Shown here: positions 1-7,820 of the stretch, in pieces | How positions within the stretch are numbered: the first letter of the stretch is position 1 | Layout: the number at the start of each line of letters is the position of its first letter | Assembly (NCBI GenBank): GCA_902783295.1 | Contig: CACZQT010000068.1 | Span: 1-14,402 of the forward strand | Reading direction: 5' to 3' | Origin: an uncultured Lachnospiraceae bacterium | GTDB lineage: Bacteria; Bacillota; Clostridia; Lachnospirales; Lachnospiraceae | DNA length: 14,402 nucleotides | Translations under genes and position numbers: made by a program | The notes under the pieces: generated by a model | Database searches by the model: none | The model's input: only the letters and a program-made list of their open reading frames with translations | Told to the model about the DNA's origin: nothing

Positions 1-321
1 GGCCAGGCGCAGGGAGCTTCAGGCGAGGCCTGGATGGGTGGAGCGACCCCAGGGGAATCCAGGAAAGCTCTTTGCTTCCTGATCCGCCCGTCGCGGAACC
101 CATTCCAAATGCCTCGCCGTAAAGCGACCGGAAACGGCCGTGTTTTCCGTGGAATGCATTTGACGGCACTGCGGATTCCGGGAACAATTCGGAAATTCAG
201 TTCCAAGGTATGAATTTGACAGCTGGCCAAGGCGATAAAGTGTTTTTGAGCCAAAGCAGGAAACTCATTTAAAGCAGACTATAAATAAGTCAGGTAATTG
301 AAAAATGGAGTTAAGAAAATA
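1..321. other. Intergenic region without a supported gene
   Basis: No reading frame here has a convincing start, ribosome binding site or recognisable protein. The first 165 bases are GC-rich and contain several imperfect inverted repeats: AGGAA at 61-65 against TTCCT at 76-80, CCTGG at 29-33 against CCAGG at 49-53, and CAAATGC at 106-112 against GCATTTG at 156-162. From about 200 on the sequence turns AT-rich, as expected ahead of a promoter. The left part could be the 3' end or terminator zone of a gene outside the window, or a dispersed repeat. A minus-strand frame from 103 to the window edge is open but has no good ribosome binding site. Confidence 0.5.
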
Positions 322-350
322 GTGGCAAAAAGGCGGATAACTGGTATAAT
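322..350 (+). promoter_or_regulatory. Extended -10 promoter for the tcdA-led operon
   Basis: A perfect TATAAT lies at 345-350, preceded by TGG at 342-344, which forms the extended -10 motif TGnTATAAT. The hexamer GTGGCA at 322-327 matches the -35 consensus at four of six positions with a 17-base spacer. Transcription would start near 357, leaving a leader of about 65 bases before the tcdA start codon. No other comparably good promoter was seen in the short gaps between 1213 and 9482, so this may drive much of the downstream gene run. Sigma-A type recognition is inferred from the hexamers only. Confidence 0.75.
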
Positions 351-421
351 CTATAAGATAAGGATTTTAGAGTATTGCCTGATGCAATGTACGCAGCACC
401 GGGAATGAGCAGGGGGAATGG

Positions 422-1213
422 ATGAATACGCAGTTTACCAGAACGCAGATGCTGCTGGGACAGGAGGCCATGGAACGGCTGGCAGCCTCCCGGGTCGCGG
501 TTTTCGGAATCGGAGGTGTGGGCGGTTATGTCTGCGAAGCGCTGGTGCGGAGCGGAATCGGAGCTTTCGATCTGATCGATCACGATACCGTGGATGTGAC
601 CAACCTGAACCGCCAGATCATAGCGACGTGGAAGACCGTCGGCAGACTTAAAGTGGACGTAATGCGCGAGCGGATGCTGGACATTAATCCGGAAGTAAAA
701 GTCCGCACGTTTCCGTCCTTTTTCCTTCCGGAAAATGCGGATCAGTTTCCTTTTGAAGAGTACGATTATGTAGTGGATGCCGTGGATACGGTTACCGCCA
801 AGATTGAACTGATTCTCCGTGCGAAGCAGGCAGGTATTCCGGTGATCAGTGCCATGGGAGCCGGGAATAAGCTGGAGGCCGGCGGGTTCTGCGCAGCGGA
901 TATCTACGAAACAAAAGGCTGCCCTCTGGCCCGGGTGATGCGCCGGGAACTGAAGAAAAGAGATGTGAAAAGCCTGAAGGTGGTTTATTCTCCCGAAGAA
1001 CCGCTTCAGCCTTTGAAGGAGTTCAGCGGGGAAGGAAGCTCTGTGACGGAGCCGGCGGAGAGTGCGGCTGTCCCGGAGGAACCGAAGACAGGAAGAAGAC
1101 GCGCCGTCCCGGGCAGTACCGCTTTTGCGCCTGCTGTCTGCGGTATGCTGATCGCGGGTGAGATTGTAAAGGACCTGACAGCCGGAACGTCCGGCAGGAG
1201 AATGTTACCATGA
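422..1213 (+). CDS. tcdA: tRNA threonylcarbamoyladenosine dehydratase (TcdA, ThiF/E1-like family)
   Basis: 263 residues, close to the usual length of about 250-270. TcdA uses ATP to cyclise the t6A base at position 37 of ANN-decoding tRNAs to ct6A in the cytoplasm. Seen in the sequence: the ATP-binding loop GIGGVGG at residues 30-35, the following RSGIG, the acidic strand and Asn-Arg motif DHDTVDVTNLNRQ (53-65), VVDAVDT (117-123), and the family block SAMGAGNKLE followed by CPLARVMRRELKKR (167-180). The C-terminal VPGSTAFAPAVCGMLIAGE also fits. The stretch at about 199-227 is an acidic, low-complexity linker. ATG at 422 is preferred to the out-of-frame ATG at 418 because GGGGG at 412-416 is properly spaced for it. 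The stop overlaps the next start by ATGA. A generic ThiF-like adenylyltransferase is the alternative, but the motifs favour TcdA. Confidence 0.92.
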   Translation: MNTQFTRTQMLLGQEAMERLAASRVAVFGIGGVGGYVCEALVRSGIGAFDLIDHDTVDVTNLNRQIIATWKTVGRLKVDVMRERMLDINPEVKVRTFPSFFLPENADQFPFEEYDYVVDAVDTVTAKIELILRAKQAGIPVISAMGAGNKLEAGGFCAADIYETKGCPLARVMRRELKKRDVKSLKVVYSPEEPLQPLKEFSGEGSSVTEPAESAAVPEEPKTGRRRAVPGSTAFAPAVCGMLIAGEIVKDLTAGTSGRRMLP

Positions 1214-1854
1214 TGGAGAAGAAGGAAATTCTCGTCCTGAAGGATATCAGGGCAATGTATGAAAAAGGAAAACCGGTGCTGGACGGGGTTTCCCTGGCTT
1301 TGCGCGAAGGGGAGATTCTCGGTATCCGCGGGGAAAACGGCGCGGGCAAGACCACTTTGCTTGGGATCATGGCAGGGATTATTCTGCCGAGCAGCGGAAC
1401 CAGGGAGGTTTCTCCGGAACTGGATGGAAAGATTACCATGGTTCCGCAGGAAATTGCCCTCTATCCGGCTCTGACCGGAAGGCAGAATCTGGAATTCTGG
1501 GCAGAGATCTACGGCGTGCGCGGCCGGGAAAAAGCGGACCGTATCAAGGCGCTTCTGGCCCGTACAAAGCTGGAAGACAAAGGAAACAAAAAAGTGGAGA
1601 CCTATTCCGGCGGCATGAAGCGCCGGCTGAACCTGGCAGCAGCCCTGGTGATTCGTCCGGAACTGCTGCTCCTGGATGAGCCGACGGTAGGGATGGATGC
1701 CGGGTCGGTACAGGAACTGTACAGCTGGCTCAGGGAACTCCGGGACGAGGGAACATCGATCGTGCTCATCAGTCACGATTCCGGGGAAGCTGAAAGTATC
1801 TGTGACCGGATTGTCCGCCTGCAGGACGGGAAAGCGGAAGAGGGGACACTATGA
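1210..1854 (+). CDS. ABC-2 type exporter, ATP-binding subunit
   Basis: 214 residues, one short nucleotide-binding domain. It should power export by the two membrane proteins encoded next. Visible motifs: Walker A GENGAGKTT (41-49), Q-loop Gln80 in MVPQE, signature YSGGMKRRL (132-140), Walker B LLLLDEP (152-158) followed by the D-loop region TVGMD, and switch His189 in LISHD. The SGGMKRR form of the signature is typical of the CcmA/DrrA/NatA class that pairs with ABC-2 permeases. The protein stops soon after the switch region and has no C-terminal regulatory extension. Its start overlaps the tcdA stop (ATGA at 1210-1213) and its stop overlaps the next start, so translation is probably coupled. 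The substrate cannot be read from the sequence; drug, lipid, peptide and polysaccharide exporters all share this domain. Confidence 0.93.
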   Translation: MMEKKEILVLKDIRAMYEKGKPVLDGVSLALREGEILGIRGENGAGKTTLLGIMAGIILPSSGTREVSPELDGKITMVPQEIALYPALTGRQNLEFWAEIYGVRGREKADRIKALLARTKLEDKGNKKVETYSGGMKRRLNLAAALVIRPELLLLDEPTVGMDAGSVQELYSWLRELRDEGTSIVLISHDSGEAESICDRIVRLQDGKAEEGTL

Positions 1855-3041
1855 AGCTGCTTGCCTGTATAAAAAAAGATATCCGCCTGCTGAGCGGAGG
1901 CGGACCCGGGAGCCTGCTTCTTCTGCTGCTGCCGGCAGCCCTGCTCCTGCTGGTGCTTTCTTTTATGAGCGGGATGACCTCCGTAAATTCGTATACAGAA
2001 CCCTTTTCCATTGCGGTCAGGGACGAAGACCAGTCATTTCCTTCCGGGGTGTTAATGACCCAGCTGAAGAAGGTTTCCCTGTTCCGGGAAGTCATCACTC
2101 TGGAAGAGAATCAGACCGATGAGGAAATGCTGGCACAGGGCTGTGCGGCAGTCATTACGATTCCAAAGAACTTTTTCTATGATCTGTACGATATGTCGTC
2201 CACGGAAATCGACATGGTCCTGAACGGGAACATGCCGAAGGAGGCCGCTGCGGTGCGGTCTGCGGTGTCTGCGATTGTCGGTATTCTGGAGGAAAACCAG
2301 CGCCTGTATTCCGCGGACGCAAAAATCCGCTACGGGAACCTGGAAGGAGCCGTGAAGGACAAGGTAAATTCCGATTACTCCGGAAGTTCCCTTACAGACG
2401 TCCTGCTCCGTCTGGAATACTTTTCCATCGATTCCCTGTATGAGGATGAGGCTCTTTCCCAGATGGTATTTTTTGCAGCCGGAATCTGCTCCATGTTCCT
2501 GCTGTTTTTCCCGCTCTGCATTCTGCGGAGCCTGTACGAGGAGAAAGATCTGGGCATTACCACCCGGCTGGCGGTGGGACGGGGAAGCCTGGCACTGCTG
2601 CTGTCCAAGCTGCTGGTGTCGTTTATATTTACGGCTGTTCCGGTAGCTGTGGTAGTAAGGATGATCCGCCTTCCTGAGGCGGAAACCCTGATTCCCGCCT
2701 TTTTTATCCTGTTTTTCGCTTCTTTCTGCTTTTTCTTCGTGCTGAGTCTTCTGTGCCGCTCCCCGGAACGGACACAGCTGATCGGAAACGTCCTGATTCT
2801 GATGATGCTGCTGGCAGGCGGCGCGATTTTCCCTTACCGGCTGCTTCCGGAATCGATCCGTCCGCTTTCACAGCTTTCTCTTGCTTTTTATGTGACACGC
2901 GGGATTTACGCGGCGGTTCTGGGCAAAGGAACAGCCGGCGTCCTGCAGGTGCTGATTCCCGTGATGGCGGTGATTCCTGTTCTTCTGGCGGCGGCGTGGC
3001 TGCTGTACGGCGGCTTCTCCCTGCAGAAAGAAAAGAGGTAA
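1851..3041 (+). CDS. ABC-2 type exporter, membrane subunit 1
   Basis: 396 residues. The layout is that of the ABC-2 membrane family with a large outside domain: one helix near the N-terminus (about 21-41, very Leu-rich), about 160 mostly polar residues (42-204) expected outside the membrane, then five helices at about 205-225, 248-268, 279-301, 310-328 and 366-386. The short cytoplasmic N-terminus is Lys-rich and the C-terminus ends in LQKEKR, consistent with both ends inside. RSLYEEKDLGITTRL (226-240), between helices 2 and 3, is in the place of the coupling loop that touches the ATPase. The start overlaps the ATPase stop, so the two are likely made in fixed ratio. The next gene encodes a second, similarly laid out but clearly different permease, which suggests a heterodimer. 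Substrate unknown. Confidence 0.88.
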   Translation: MKLLACIKKDIRLLSGGGPGSLLLLLLPAALLLLVLSFMSGMTSVNSYTEPFSIAVRDEDQSFPSGVLMTQLKKVSLFREVITLEENQTDEEMLAQGCAAVITIPKNFFYDLYDMSSTEIDMVLNGNMPKEAAAVRSAVSAIVGILEENQRLYSADAKIRYGNLEGAVKDKVNSDYSGSSLTDVLLRLEYFSIDSLYEDEALSQMVFFAAGICSMFLLFFPLCILRSLYEEKDLGITTRLAVGRGSLALLLSKLLVSFIFTAVPVAVVVRMIRLPEAETLIPAFFILFFASFCFFFVLSLLCRSPERTQLIGNVLILMMLLAGGAIFPYRLLPESIRPLSQLSLAFYVTRGIYAAVLGKGTAGVLQVLIPVMAVIPVLLAAAWLLYGGFSLQKEKR

Positions 3042-3045
3042 CCTT

Positions 3046-4185
3046 ATGCTGCGAAAGGTTTTCCAGGCAGCTGTCCGGAAGCTGATGTCTGCTTTCGGCG
3101 GGACGGAAGTCCTGCTGCCCGTATATATTCTTCTGGCCGGCTGTTTCCTTGCGGCTGCAGCCATCGTTACGGCGAAAGCGCCGTCCAGGATATCTCTGGC
3201 GGTGGCGGATACCTGCCAGGGTCCGTATTCCAGGGAACTGACAGAGGCGATCATGAATGAAGAGGATATTGAACCGCTTCTCTGCAGTTCTGTGGAAGAG
3301 GGGGAAGATTTCCTGCTTCGGGGTAAAGCGGAAACTCTTTTGATTATCACGCCGGAATACGATGAAAAAATCCTGGATGATACGGCTGAGTCCCTGATTA
3401 CCCTGCGTACCGCACCGGGGGCTGCGTCAGCCAATCTCCTGCGGGAGACGATTGCAGGCATCCTGCTGGCCCGCCGCTCCTCTGCCAGGCTGCGGCAGGG
3501 GCTGGAAGAGGATGGCTTTGACGGCTCCCTGCTGGAGCCGACCAGCCGGGAAATCGACCTGCCGCCCCTGATTCAGACAACGACAGCGGGCGGTTCGGAA
3601 GCGGCATTCCGGGCGGTTTTCGGAAGCGCCTACGCCTGTTATGAAGGCGTGGCAGCCCTGGCCCTGATTCTGCTTCTGCTCACAATGTCCAGACGTCTGA
3701 ACGATCCTTTTTCGAAGGAGGTTTCTTCCCGCCTGTCAGTTCTTGGAAACGGTTCCCGCCTGTCTTTTTTCAGTGACGCGGGCTGCCTGTTTCTGGCCGG
3801 ACTTTTCGGCACATTGCTGGCTTTCGTGATCGGGCCGGACCGGAGTGCCCTCCTTCTGGCAGGGCTTCTCTGCTATACCGTCTGCATCAGCGGGCTTTCG
3901 CTTCTGCTGTCCTCTTTTGGAGTGACCGGAAAAATTGATCTGATGGCACCTTTCCTTGCCCTGGCCACATCTATTATCGGCGGCTGCTTTGTGGATCTTT
4001 CTTCCCTTTCACCGTCGTTTAAGACACTGGCCAGATGTACTCCGCAGGGACAGCTGATCGCAGCTGTCCGGGAGCAGCCGGTGTTCCTCGTGGTTCTGCT
4101 GGCGGAAGGCTGCCTGTTTGCCTGGCTGGCGGCTCTGCTCCGGAGAAAGACGCGGGAACACATTACAGTCCGCGGAGAAACCTGA
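3046..4185 (+). CDS. ABC-2 type exporter, membrane subunit 2
   Basis: 379 residues with the same topology as the preceding protein: an N-terminal helix (about 23-43), an outside domain of about 150 residues, and five further helices (about 196-214, 243-262, 265-288, 298-316 and 345-365). The cytoplasmic C-terminus is basic (RRKTREH). By eye the two membrane subunits share little identity, so they are not a recent tandem duplication. SRRLNDPFSKEVSSRL (215-230) is in the coupling-loop position. Only four bases separate the start from the upstream stop, and the ribosome binding site AGAGGTAA lies in the end of the upstream gene. The natural reading is one ATPase dimer with one copy of each permease. 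What it exports is not known. Confidence 0.85.
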   Translation: MLRKVFQAAVRKLMSAFGGTEVLLPVYILLAGCFLAAAAIVTAKAPSRISLAVADTCQGPYSRELTEAIMNEEDIEPLLCSSVEEGEDFLLRGKAETLLIITPEYDEKILDDTAESLITLRTAPGAASANLLRETIAGILLARRSSARLRQGLEEDGFDGSLLEPTSREIDLPPLIQTTTAGGSEAAFRAVFGSAYACYEGVAALALILLLLTMSRRLNDPFSKEVSSRLSVLGNGSRLSFFSDAGCLFLAGLFGTLLAFVIGPDRSALLLAGLLCYTVCISGLSLLLSSFGVTGKIDLMAPFLALATSIIGGCFVDLSSLSPSFKTLARCTPQGQLIAAVREQPVFLVVLLAEGCLFAWLAALLRRKTREHITVRGET

Positions 4186-4202
4186 AGAAATGGGGGAATA
4201 AA

Positions 4203-4787
4203 ATGTCAGACCATCTTGCCTGGGAAGAGATTTCCCGGGAAACCATTGTGAAGGATGAATGGATCGATTTCCGGCGGCAGGCGTTCCGCTTTCCGGACGG
4301 CAGTGTTTTCGAACCGTATTATACGTACAGCCGACGGGATTACGTAGTGATCGTCGCACGGGATGAGGATAGAAACTACCTTTGCGTAAAACAGTACCGC
4401 CAGGGAATCCGGGAGGTGACCACGGAGTTTCCGGCCGGCGGCATTGAAAGGAAGGACGGCAGGGAATACGGCAGTGCCAGGGACGCGTCTGTGGCGGAAA
4501 ATGCTCTCGAAGCCGCCCGCAGGGAGCTGCGGGAGGAAACGGGGTACGTGTCGGACCACTGGACGCACCTGATGACGGTTCCGTCAAATGCTACCATGGC
4601 AGATAATTATGCATACCTGTTCCTGGCGGAAGACTGCCGGAAGGTAACCGGGCAGGAACTGGATGCCATGGAATTCCTGAACGTAGAAGTTCTTACACCG
4701 CAGGAGCTGGAAGAGCTGGTGAACGCCGGGAAATTCCAGCAGGCGGTTCACATCCTGGCCTGGCTGCTGGCCGGCAGGAAGGAATAA
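4203..4787 (+). CDS. NUDIX hydrolase, ADP-ribose pyrophosphatase type
   Basis: 194 residues from the ATG at 4203. The frame is open further upstream, but 4203 has GGGGGA at 4192-4197 ahead of it, follows the previous stop by 17 bases, and starts the protein where NudF-like proteins start. The family cleaves nucleoside diphosphates linked to another moiety, often ADP-ribose, in the cytoplasm. Seen: EFPAGGIE (75-82) and REL-REETGY (107-115), the catalytic half of the NUDIX box with Glu108, Glu111 and Glu112. The spacing from Gly79 to Glu99 is 19 residues instead of the canonical 5, an insertion of about 14 polar residues. The metal-binding residues are kept, so activity is expected. Substrate is uncertain; ADP-ribose, other nucleotide sugars or a damaged cofactor are possible. 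Confidence 0.9.
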   Translation: MSDHLAWEEISRETIVKDEWIDFRRQAFRFPDGSVFEPYYTYSRRDYVVIVARDEDRNYLCVKQYRQGIREVTTEFPAGGIERKDGREYGSARDASVAENALEAARRELREETGYVSDHWTHLMTVPSNATMADNYAYLFLAEDCRKVTGQELDAMEFLNVEVLTPQELEELVNAGKFQQAVHILAWLLAGRKE

Positions 4788-4800
4788 TAAAGGGGAGAAC

Positions 4801-5931
4801 ATGAAAATCATACTGAAGAATCTGACGAAGCGGTATCCGAACCGCAACCGGAAGATTAAAGAAGATGTGATCGCCGTCAACAATTTTGATTTTGAAATAC
4901 CGGACGGGGAACTGATCGGTCTGCTGGGGCCTTCCGGCTGCGGCAAGAGTACGACCCTGAACATGATCTGCGGCCTGGAACAGCCTACGGAAGGAAAGAT
5001 TTTCTTTGGAGAGGACGACGTGACGGCACTTCCGCCGGAAAACCGCGGCGTCGGCATGGTTTTCCAGAGCTATGCGCTTTATCCGCATCTGACCGTCCGC
5101 CAGAATATCCGTTTTCCGCTGGAAAACCGGAAGGGAAAAGAAAAGCTTTCCAATGAAGAAATGGACCGCATGGCGGAGGAAGCCGCACGCATGGTTCAGA
5201 TCGAAAACCTGATGGACCGGAAACCGGGGGAAATGTCCGGCGGACAGCAGCAGCGCGTGGCCATTGCCCGCGCTCTGGTGAAGAGACCCAGGGTTCTGCT
5301 GCTGGATGAGCCGCTTTCCAATCTGGATGCCCGCCTGCGTCTTCAGACGCGGGAAGAGATCCGCCGGATCCAGAAGGAGACAGGTATTACGACGGTATTT
5401 GTGACGCATGATCAGGAAGAGGCCATGAGCATTTCTGACCGGATTGTGGTCATGGAAGTCGGCGTGGTGCAGCAGATCGGCAGGCCGCAGGATGTCTATG
5501 ACGATCCGGCCAACCTTTTTGTGGCGAAGTTCCTGGGGACTCCGGCTGTCAACCTGTTTGACGGCCGTGTGGAAAAAAGAAAAGTCTATGTTGGAGAAGA
5601 CGCGATTCTGGAGGTCCCGGATGTTCCGGACCAGCCGGTGACCGTCGGCATCCGGCCGGAAGGCTTTGAGCCGGACGAACAGGGAAGCCTGCCGTGCAGC
5701 CTGATCTCCGTAGAGGTCATGGGGCGTGATACCAGCGTGGTCGCGAAGCATCCCGCGTTCCTGGGAGAGCAGATCCGTACCATCATCGATTCGGATGAAC
5801 GTCCGGACGGAAAGTCGGACGTGGTCCGCTTCCGGATCCGACCGAATAAAGTGCATCTGTTTGTTCCTGAAACCGGGGAGAGAGTGAGGTTTACCCTGCC
5901 CCGGAAAGAGGCCAGGATCGCACATATCTGA
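4801..5931 (+). CDS. Carbohydrate-type ABC importer, ATP-binding subunit (MalK/UgpC/MsmK-like)
   Basis: 376 residues, the normal length for this family. Motifs: Walker A GPSGCGKST (43-51), Q-loop Gln89 in VFQSYALYPH, signature MSGGQQQRVAIARAL (145-159), Walker B VLLLDEPLSNLD (165-176), and switch His203 in VTHDQEEAM. From about 235 to the end lies the extra C-terminal TOBE-type domain characteristic of CUT1 importers, with the block GIRPEGF (283-289). It hydrolyses ATP at the inner face of the membrane to drive the two permeases encoded next. A ribosome binding site AGGGGAG lies just before the start, which is 13 bases from the NUDIX gene (ending TAATAA). The name UgpC is often given to such proteins without substrate evidence. 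A REP-like hairpin (5936-5964) follows the stop. Confidence 0.95.
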   Translation: MKIILKNLTKRYPNRNRKIKEDVIAVNNFDFEIPDGELIGLLGPSGCGKSTTLNMICGLEQPTEGKIFFGEDDVTALPPENRGVGMVFQSYALYPHLTVRQNIRFPLENRKGKEKLSNEEMDRMAEEAARMVQIENLMDRKPGEMSGGQQQRVAIARALVKRPRVLLLDEPLSNLDARLRLQTREEIRRIQKETGITTVFVTHDQEEAMSISDRIVVMEVGVVQQIGRPQDVYDDPANLFVAKFLGTPAVNLFDGRVEKRKVYVGEDAILEVPDVPDQPVTVGIRPEGFEPDEQGSLPCSLISVEVMGRDTSVVAKHPAFLGEQIRTIIDSDERPDGKSDVVRFRIRPNKVHLFVPETGERVRFTLPRKEARIAHI

Positions 5932-5935
5932 GCAC

Positions 5936-5964
5936 CGGGACAGAGGGACTGTCCCTTTGTCCTG
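5936..5964. repeat. REP-like palindrome, copy 1
   Basis: An imperfect inverted repeat just after the ATPase stop, in the 65-base gap before the MalF-like gene. Arms 5936-5948 and 5952-5964 pair with two G-T wobbles across a three-base loop. Its centre, GGGACTGTCCC (5945-5955), is the same core found in the large palindrome at 10304-10378. There is no T-run, so it is not an ordinary intrinsic terminator. Inside an operon it could act as an RNA-stabilising or partial attenuating hairpin that sets the ratio of ATPase to permease. Confidence 0.75.
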
Positions 5965-5996
5965 CCAGAACTCTTCGTGGAAAGTAGGAACATTTT

Positions 5997-6890
5997 ATGG
6001 ATAAAAACAATCGCAAGGCCTGGCTTTATCTGCTTCCTGCCCTGATCTTCCTGGGGATTTTCATGGTATATCCGCTTTTCGATGTGCTGGTCTATTCCCT
6101 GGAAGAAGGGTACAATTCCGCTTCTCAGACCTTCTTCGGCTATGGAATTTTCAATTTTTCCTATGTTCTGCGGGATCCCTATTTCCTGCAGGCAGTGAAG
6201 AATACTTTCATTCTGGTGATTATCACGGTGCCCCTGTCTACGGGTATTGCCCTGCTGATCTCTCTGGGGCTTCATTCCATCAAGCCTCTGAAGGAACTGT
6301 TCCAGACCATCTATTTCCTGCCTTACGTTACAAACACGCTGGCGGTCGGTCTTGTGTTTATGATTCTCTTTAAGAAAACCCCCTATACGGATGGTTTTAT
6401 CAACCTGATTATCCAGGCTTTCGGGGGAAGCTCCGTGGACTTTATCGAAGGTCCCTACTGGGCGAAGATGTTCGTGATGTGCTTTTACACCATCTGGGTT
6501 GTTCTGCCGTTCAAGATCCTGATTCTGACCAGTGCGCTGGCCAGTGTAAATCCGGATTACTATAAAGCAGCCCGGGTGGACGGAACGGGAAGCTTCCGGA
6601 TTTTTACCCGCATCACCCTTCCCATGATATCCCCTATGATTTTTTATCTGGTGATTACAGGCTTCATCGGAGCGTTCAAGGCATACAGTGATGAGGTTGC
6701 GATTTTCGGAACGGACCTGAACGCGTCCGGCATGAATACCATCGTAGGCTATGTGTACGATATGCTTTATGGCGACAGCGGCGGATATCCGTCCTATGCC
6801 TCAGCGGCAGCACTGATTCTGTTTGCCATCGTGCTGACCATTACCTGCATTAACCTGCTGGCCAGCCGGAAGACCGTGACCAGAAGCTGA
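5997..6890 (+). CDS. Carbohydrate-type ABC importer, permease 1 (MalF/UgpA-like)
   Basis: 297 residues with six predicted helices (about 9-29, 71-92, 106-126, 158-180, 211-231 and 268-288). It is a binding-protein-dependent transport permease of the MetI-like fold, forming half of the membrane channel. The ATPase-docking EAA loop is at 188-209, beginning YYKAARVDGTGSFRIF, with the conserved Gly at 196. It lacks the long periplasmic loop of E. coli MalF, as usual for Gram-positive UgpA/MsmF-type proteins. The ribosome binding site is modest (TAGGA, about nine bases upstream), weaker than that of the next gene. It sits between its ATPase and its partner permease. Confidence 0.93.
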   Translation: MDKNNRKAWLYLLPALIFLGIFMVYPLFDVLVYSLEEGYNSASQTFFGYGIFNFSYVLRDPYFLQAVKNTFILVIITVPLSTGIALLISLGLHSIKPLKELFQTIYFLPYVTNTLAVGLVFMILFKKTPYTDGFINLIIQAFGGSSVDFIEGPYWAKMFVMCFYTIWVVLPFKILILTSALASVNPDYYKAARVDGTGSFRIFTRITLPMISPMIFYLVITGFIGAFKAYSDEVAIFGTDLNASGMNTIVGYVYDMLYGDSGGYPSYASAAALILFAIVLTITCINLLASRKTVTRS

Positions 6891-6938
6891 AGCTGCGCCT
6901 GTTAAGCCGCAGCCTGACAGCTTGCGAAGGAGGATTTC

Positions 6939-7820
6939 ATGAACGCGAATGATTCCCAGTCTTATGAAAAAATAGAGAAATCGGCCCAGGCCAGGAAACG
7001 GCTCCGGCTGACGATAACCTATGTCCTGCTGGCCCTGTGGGCTCTGGTTGTACTTTTTCCTTTTTACTGGATGATCCTGACCTCCGTAAAAAGCTACGGT
7101 GCCTATAATTCGGAGTATGTGCCGAAGCTTTATACTGCTGCGCCGACAATACAGAATTATCAGGATGCATTTACGGCCGTGCCTCTGGCCAGGTATTTTC
7201 TGAATTCCCTGATTTTTACAGCCGTGACCACCGCACTGATGCTGGGAGTCATTGTCCTCGCTGCCTTTGCTTTTGCCAGGCTGAACTTCCGGGGCAAGAA
7301 CCTGGTATTTACACTCTTTCTGGCACTGATGATGATCCCGAACGAGCTGGTGATTATAACCAACTTTGTCACCATCACCAACTGGGGGCTGAGGAACACC
7401 TTTCTGGGGCTGATTCTTCCTTCAGTAACTTCCGTTTTCTACATTTACCTGCTGAAGGAAAATTTCGAGCAGATTCCGGAGGAACTTTATAAAGCGGCCA
7501 AGGTGGACGGTACCTCCGACCTGAAGTACCTGTGGAAGGTGATGATTCCTATCTGCCGGCCGACCATTATAACGATTCTGATCCTGAAGGTGATCGAGTG
7601 CTGGAATTCCTACGTGTGGCCCCGGCTGATTACGGATGATTCCGCCTACTTCCTGGTGTCAAACGGAATTCAGGAGATCCGGGAAAACGGCTTCGGGCGT
7701 GAGAATATTCCCGCCATGATGGCCGCCGTAGTGGTGATATCCATCCCGCTGATCATTCTGTTCCTGGTGTTCCACAAGAAGATCATGGCAGGAGTTTCGA
7801 GGGGAGGGACAAAGGGATGA
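6939..7820 (+). CDS. Carbohydrate-type ABC importer, permease 2 (MalG/UgpE-like)
   Basis: 293 residues. After a polar, basic N-terminus come helices at about 27-48, 89-114, 122-143, 155-172, 205-222 and 258-278. The EAA loop EELYKAAKVDGTSDLKYL (181-198) is a good match for the family and docks on the MalK-like ATPase. Together with the preceding MalF-like protein it should form the heterodimeric translocation pore. The ribosome binding site AGGAGG at 6928-6933 is strong, with five bases of spacing. The 48-base gap before it contains a small inverted repeat (GCTGCG against CGCAGC). The stop overlaps the start of the solute-binding protein by four bases, supporting a single functional set. Confidence 0.93.
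   Translation: MNANDSQSYEKIEKSAQARKRLRLTITYVLLALWALVVLFPFYWMILTSVKSYGAYNSEYVPKLYTAAPTIQNYQDAFTAVPLARYFLNSLIFTAVTTALMLGVIVLAAFAFARLNFRGKNLVFTLFLALMMIPNELVIITNFVTITNWGLRNTFLGLILPSVTSVFYIYLLKENFEQIPEELYKAAKVDGTSDLKYLWKVMIPICRPTIITILILKVIECWNSYVWPRLITDDSAYFLVSNGIQEIRENGFGRENIPAMMAAVVVISIPLIILFLVFHKKIMAGVSRGGTKG

Noticed and set aside
1..103. Minus-strand open frame from ATG at 103 running off the left edge (34 or more residues, Ser/Pro/Leu-rich)
   Set aside because: Only a weak GAGG lies upstream, the composition is what GC-rich non-coding DNA gives, and no motif is visible.
1006..1776. Long minus-strand open frame opposite tcdA and the exporter ATPase
   Set aside because: It lies fully antisense to two genes with clear family motifs, and its product has no recognisable domain. 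The same holds for the long minus-strand frames at 4693-5925 and 13067-14212.
4035..4202. N-terminal extension of the NUDIX hydrolase frame by 56 codons
   Set aside because: It overlaps the end of the second exporter permease, has unlike composition, and the ATG at 4203 has a suitable ribosome binding site and gives the usual family N-terminus.
5936..5964. Intrinsic terminator between the importer ATPase and permease genes
   Set aside because: No T-run follows the hairpin, and the same core occurs at other gene ends, so a REP-like element is the better call. Partial termination is not excluded.
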